This document shows, piece by piece, positions 61,443 through 64,000 of a stretch of 64,000 bases of DNA. Position numbers and translations under genes: made by a program. Every line of letters begins with the position of its first letter. Position 1 is the stretch's first letter. The notes beneath the pieces were generated by a model. The model searched no databases and was not told where the DNA came from. It was given only the letters and a program-made list of their open reading frames with translations. This stretch comes from Spongiibacter pelagi (GTDB taxonomy: Bacteria; Pseudomonadota; Gammaproteobacteria; Pseudomonadales; Spongiibacteraceae), in assembly GCF_014705705.1 (NCBI RefSeq), contig NZ_JACXLD010000006.1, forward strand, positions 1 to 64,000, read 5' to 3'.

Positions 61443-62864
61443 ATGCGCCGCACCAAAATAGTGGCCACGGTCGGCCCGGCTTGTGATTCCCCCGAACAGA
61501 TCCGCAAAATGATCCGCGCTGGAGTCAATGTATTCCGGCTGAATTTCTCTCACGGTAGTGCCGATGAGCATCGTCAGCGCGCTTTGGATATTCGGGCGGT
61601 GGCTACCGAAGAACAGCGCTATGTGGGTCTGCTGGGTGATTTGCAGGGGCCCAAAATTCGTCTGCGTAAATTGGCGGTGGACTACGTTCAACTGTCTCCC
61701 GGTTTGCCATTGATTCTGGATACCCAACTGGCCGATGGCGAGGGTACAGAAACCCATATCGGTGTCGACTACGAACCGCTGGCGCGCTCTGTCGCCGCCG
61801 GTGATACCTTGCTGTTGGACGATGGCCGCCTGCGCCTGACCGTAGATAAAGTGCTCGGCGAGCAAGTGTTCTGTATTTCTGAAAGCAGCGGCAAGCTCTA
61901 CTCTCGTAAGGGGATTAACCGACTCGGCGGTGGCTTGTCTGCGCCAGCGCTAACCGAAAAAGATTTGGCCGATATTGTTCACGCCTCTGAAATGGGCTTG
62001 GACTTTGTCGCGGTTTCTTTTCCTAGCTCCGCAAGCTGCATAAACGATGCGCGCACTCGGTTAGAGGCTGCCGGTTGCTTTGCTCAGATCATCGGCAAGA
62101 TCGAACGCGCCGAGGCGGTGGCGGAAGATGATCATTTAGATGATCTGATTCGCGCCTGTGACGGTGTTATGGTGGCGCGCGGTGATCTCGGTGTTGAGAT
62201 TGGTGATGCGGCCCTGATTGGTTTGCAGAAGCACATTATCAAACGCGCGCGGGTATTGAATCGCCCGGTGATTACTGCCACCCAGATGATGGAATCCATG
62301 ATTCACAATCCGGTGCCGACCCGCGCCGAAGTGTTTGATGTGGCCAATGCCGTGCTGGATGGCACCGATGCGGTGATGCTCTCGGCAGAAACCGCTACCG
62401 GTGATTACCCGGTGGAAACGGTTGCTGCAATGGCACGAAATTGTGAGGGCGCCGAGCGTTATCCTTCTGCGCGTAAATCCAGTTACCGAATGGAGCGCAC
62501 CTTCGATTCTGTGGAAGAAACCTTGGCGATGAGTGCGGTCTATGCCGCTAACCATCAGCAAGGTGTGAAGGCGATTGTGTCGCTCACAGAAACCGGTCGT
62601 ACCACTTTGCTAATGTCCCGCCTGACCTCGGGTATTCCTATTTTTGCTTTTAGCCGCAATGCGGAAACCTGTAACCGGGTGAGCCTGTATCGCGGTGTAT
62701 TTGCGGTGCCGAGTGAAACCGCAGAGCCGGCCACTGAGGCTTGTTTGGCAGAGCTAACCAAGCGTGGTTATGTGGAGAAAGGCGATTTGATTTTGATTAC
62801 CAAGGGCGATCAAATCGGTGTGGGCAATCACACCAATACGTTGAAAATTGTTGAAGTGCCCTGA
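61443..62864 (+). CDS. pyk: Pyruvate kinase
   Basis: From the ATG at 61443 (AGAAGG upstream) 473 residues: N-terminal RRTKIVATVGPACDSP, LNFSHG, GDLQGPKIR, IIGKIERAEAV and catalytic VMVARGDLGVEIG with the MLSAETATG motif. Makes pyruvate and ATP from phosphoenolpyruvate. Type II size, with a C-terminal regulatory domain. Its 3' end overlaps the opposing aldolase gene by 37 bases. Confidence 0.97.
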   Translation: MRRTKIVATVGPACDSPEQIRKMIRAGVNVFRLNFSHGSADEHRQRALDIRAVATEEQRYVGLLGDLQGPKIRLRKLAVDYVQLSPGLPLILDTQLADGEGTETHIGVDYEPLARSVAAGDTLLLDDGRLRLTVDKVLGEQVFCISESSGKLYSRKGINRLGGGLSAPALTEKDLADIVHASEMGLDFVAVSFPSSASCINDARTRLEAAGCFAQIIGKIERAEAVAEDDHLDDLIRACDGVMVARGDLGVEIGDAALIGLQKHIIKRARVLNRPVITATQMMESMIHNPVPTRAEVFDVANAVLDGTDAVMLSAETATGDYPVETVAAMARNCEGAERYPSARKSSYRMERTFDSVEETLAMSAVYAANHQQGVKAIVSLTETGRTTLLMSRLTSGIPIFAFSRNAETCNRVSLYRGVFAVPSETAEPATEACLAELTKRGYVEKGDLILITKGDQIGVGNHTNTLKIVEVP

Positions 62865-63496
62865 CCATAGCCGGAGGCAAAGCGTTTTAGCACGGCTTCC
62901 ATCTCCGCTTGGCTTAGTAATACCGGCTCGCCACTTTGCAGGCTGAGCAGGTACATGGCGGCTAACTCTTCCACTTCCTGCGCAAGCGCTAGCGCAGTCA
63001 GCGGTGAATCGCCCAGCGCTATTTGGCCGTGGTTGGCCATGAGGCAGGCATTCACGTCATACAGATTTTTGCTGACGCTATTGGCCAGTGTTTCAGTGCC
63101 AAATTCAGCGTATTCCGTACAGGGAATTTCCGCAGCGCCAGCAACGGCAACCATATAGTGAAAGGCCGGAATAGGGCGTCTTAAACAGGCTAGCGCGGTA
63201 GCGTGTCTGGAATGGCAGTGGACAATGGCTTGGCAGCGTGGATGGTCGCGATAAATCTGCTGATGTAAGTGCCATTCGCTGGAAGGGCGAATACCGTCGA
63301 TGGCGGGTTTGCCTTCATCAGCAATAAACGCCAAATTACTTAAACTGGCTTCACCTGCACTTAAACCGCTGGCGCTGATCCACATACCGTCTTCGGTTCG
63401 CACCGAGGCATTGCCGCTGGCGCCGGGACTGATCCCGGCGACATACATTTTGTGTAGGGCATCAACCAGTTGCCGTTTTCGTTCGGTGTCGCTCAT
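62828..63496 (-). CDS. Class II aldolase/adducin family protein
   Basis: A 222-residue FucA/AraD-like aldolase: GNASVRTEDGMWISASG, SSEWHLHQQIYRDHPRCQAIVHCHSRHATALA with zinc ligands, and CLMANHGQIALG with a third histidine. Family members split or epimerise sugar phosphates; MtnB-like dehydratases are relatives. Downstream of htpX (13-base gap). Its last 12 codons overlap the end of pyk, so the C-terminus may be extended. Confidence 0.9.
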   Translation of the reverse strand: MSDTERKRQLVDALHKMYVAGISPGASGNASVRTEDGMWISASGLSAGEASLSNLAFIADEGKPAIDGIRPSSEWHLHQQIYRDHPRCQAIVHCHSRHATALACLRRPIPAFHYMVAVAGAAEIPCTEYAEFGTETLANSVSKNLYDVNACLMANHGQIALGDSPLTALALAQEVEELAAMYLLSLQSGEPVLLSQAEMEAVLKRFASGYGQGTSTIFNVLV

Positions 63497-63509
63497 GGCT
63501 AGGGTGAAC

Positions 63510-64000
63510 TCAGGCGCCTTGTTTAAGTGCTTGAATACGACGTTCCAGCGGTGGGTGTGAGCTGAACAGAGCCATCAAATCTTGTTTGGCCTGACTGCTA
63601 ATGCCAAAGGCGGTCATTTCGCCGGGCAGATCACTGGGCAGGCCTTGCTGTTGTTGCAGGCGGCGCAGGGCGTCGATCATATCTTGGCGGCCCGCTAAAC
63701 TCGCACCGGCGTGGTCGGCACGGAATTCGCGCCAGCGCGAGAACCACATAACAATAATTGAGGCCAGAATCCCTAGGATCATTTCGGCAATAAAGGTGGT
63801 GATGTAAAAGCCGATGCCGTGACCGCGCTCGGTTTTAAATACCACGCGATCGACGGTGTGACCGATAATACGGGCGAAGAACATCACGAAGGTATTCACC
63901 ACGCCCTGAATCAGGGTCAGGGTAATCATATCGCCATTGGCAACGTGGCCGATTTCATGGCCCAGTACCGCGCGAATTTCATTGGGGCGCATTTGCTGCA
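63510..64000 (-). CDS. htpX: Membrane protease HtpX, 3' part
   Basis: The open frame runs leftward from the window edge. It begins just before the zinc motif HEIGHVANGDM (HExxH) and continues through two membrane helices and REFRADHAGA, which holds the third zinc ligand, to SSHPPLERRIQALK. This is the C-terminal ~60% of HtpX, an M48 metalloprotease that degrades misfolded membrane proteins with FtsH. The start is beyond the window. Confidence 0.93.
   Translation of the reverse strand, partial: QQMRPNEIRAVLGHEIGHVANGDMITLTLIQGVVNTFVMFFARIIGHTVDRVVFKTERGHGIGFYITTFIAEMILGILASIIVMWFSRWREFRADHAGASLAGRQDMIDALRRLQQQQGLPSDLPGEMTAFGISSQAKQDLMALFSSHPPLERRIQALKQGA

Noticed and set aside
1-64000. CRISPR array, tRNA or rRNA genes
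   Set aside because: No regularly spaced repeats with unique spacers and no tRNA- or rRNA-like sequence were seen on reading the intergenic regions.

Overview
The window is chromosomal DNA of moderate GC from a Gram-negative, aerobic gammaproteobacterium. TonB receptors, LolA-like and beta-barrel envelope proteins, Ada-type repair, HtpX and a type II pyruvate kinase all fit this. The dominant theme is oxidative catabolism of polycyclic or hydrophobic compounds, above all steroids. A marine steroid- or hydrocarbon-degrading lineage near Spongiibacteraceae/Cellvibrionales is my best guess, but that is inference from gene content. No rRNA, tRNA or CRISPR array is visible.

Layout. 1-4.2 kb is decayed DNA: the end of an IS3-family transposase abuts a 5'-truncated cytochrome P450, followed by small genes (lipoprotein, carboxymuconolactone decarboxylase-like, P-loop kinase), remnants of a quinoprotein dehydrogenase and a TonB receptor, and an orphan Phd-type antitoxin. 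4.2-8.7 kb holds a LigB-type dioxygenase, a Baeyer-Villiger monooxygenase, an alpha/beta hydrolase and an AraC regulator. 8.8-12.5 kb has a truncated TetR gene and a leftward SDR / spinster-type MFS / lipoprotein esterase set. 12.8-19.6 kb has acuI, a large TSP3-repeat lipoprotein with a DUF6351-like hydrolase domain, a deletion scar joining two headless genes (MFS and ThDP enzyme), and an aldehyde dehydrogenase. 19.6-26.1 kb holds TraX and a leftward RND / LolA-like / beta-barrel / TetR operon with a TetR-type palindrome in its promoter spacer.

26.2-38.4 kb carries another TetR, a ferredoxin reductase, a six-gene leftward operon (MaoC, VOC, SRPBCC, two SDRs, quinohaemoprotein alcohol dehydrogenase) divergent from an AraC regulator, and a divergent high-molecular-weight FabG / thiolase pair. 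38.5-40.4 kb holds an Xre-RES toxin-antitoxin pair and a small outer-membrane barrel. 40.8-46.7 kb is a tight operon of two circularly permuted ATP-grasp modules, two Alpha-E modules and a transglutaminase, the least understood intact system here. In the fused copy the ATP-grasp signature residues are replaced.

46.8-61.3 kb is the steroid A/B-ring degradation region: hsaD-hsaE-hsaG-hsaF, then a LuxR regulator, SDR, HigBA, a TonB receptor and an Ada-like gene, then kshA-hsaC-hsaA. Together these can 9-alpha-hydroxylate the steroid nucleus, hydroxylate and meta-cleave ring A, hydrolyse the product and channel the C5 fragment to pyruvate and propionyl- or acetyl-CoA. The reductase partners KshB and HsaB are not in the window. 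The last 2.7 kb is housekeeping: pyruvate kinase, a class II aldolase and the 3' part of htpX.
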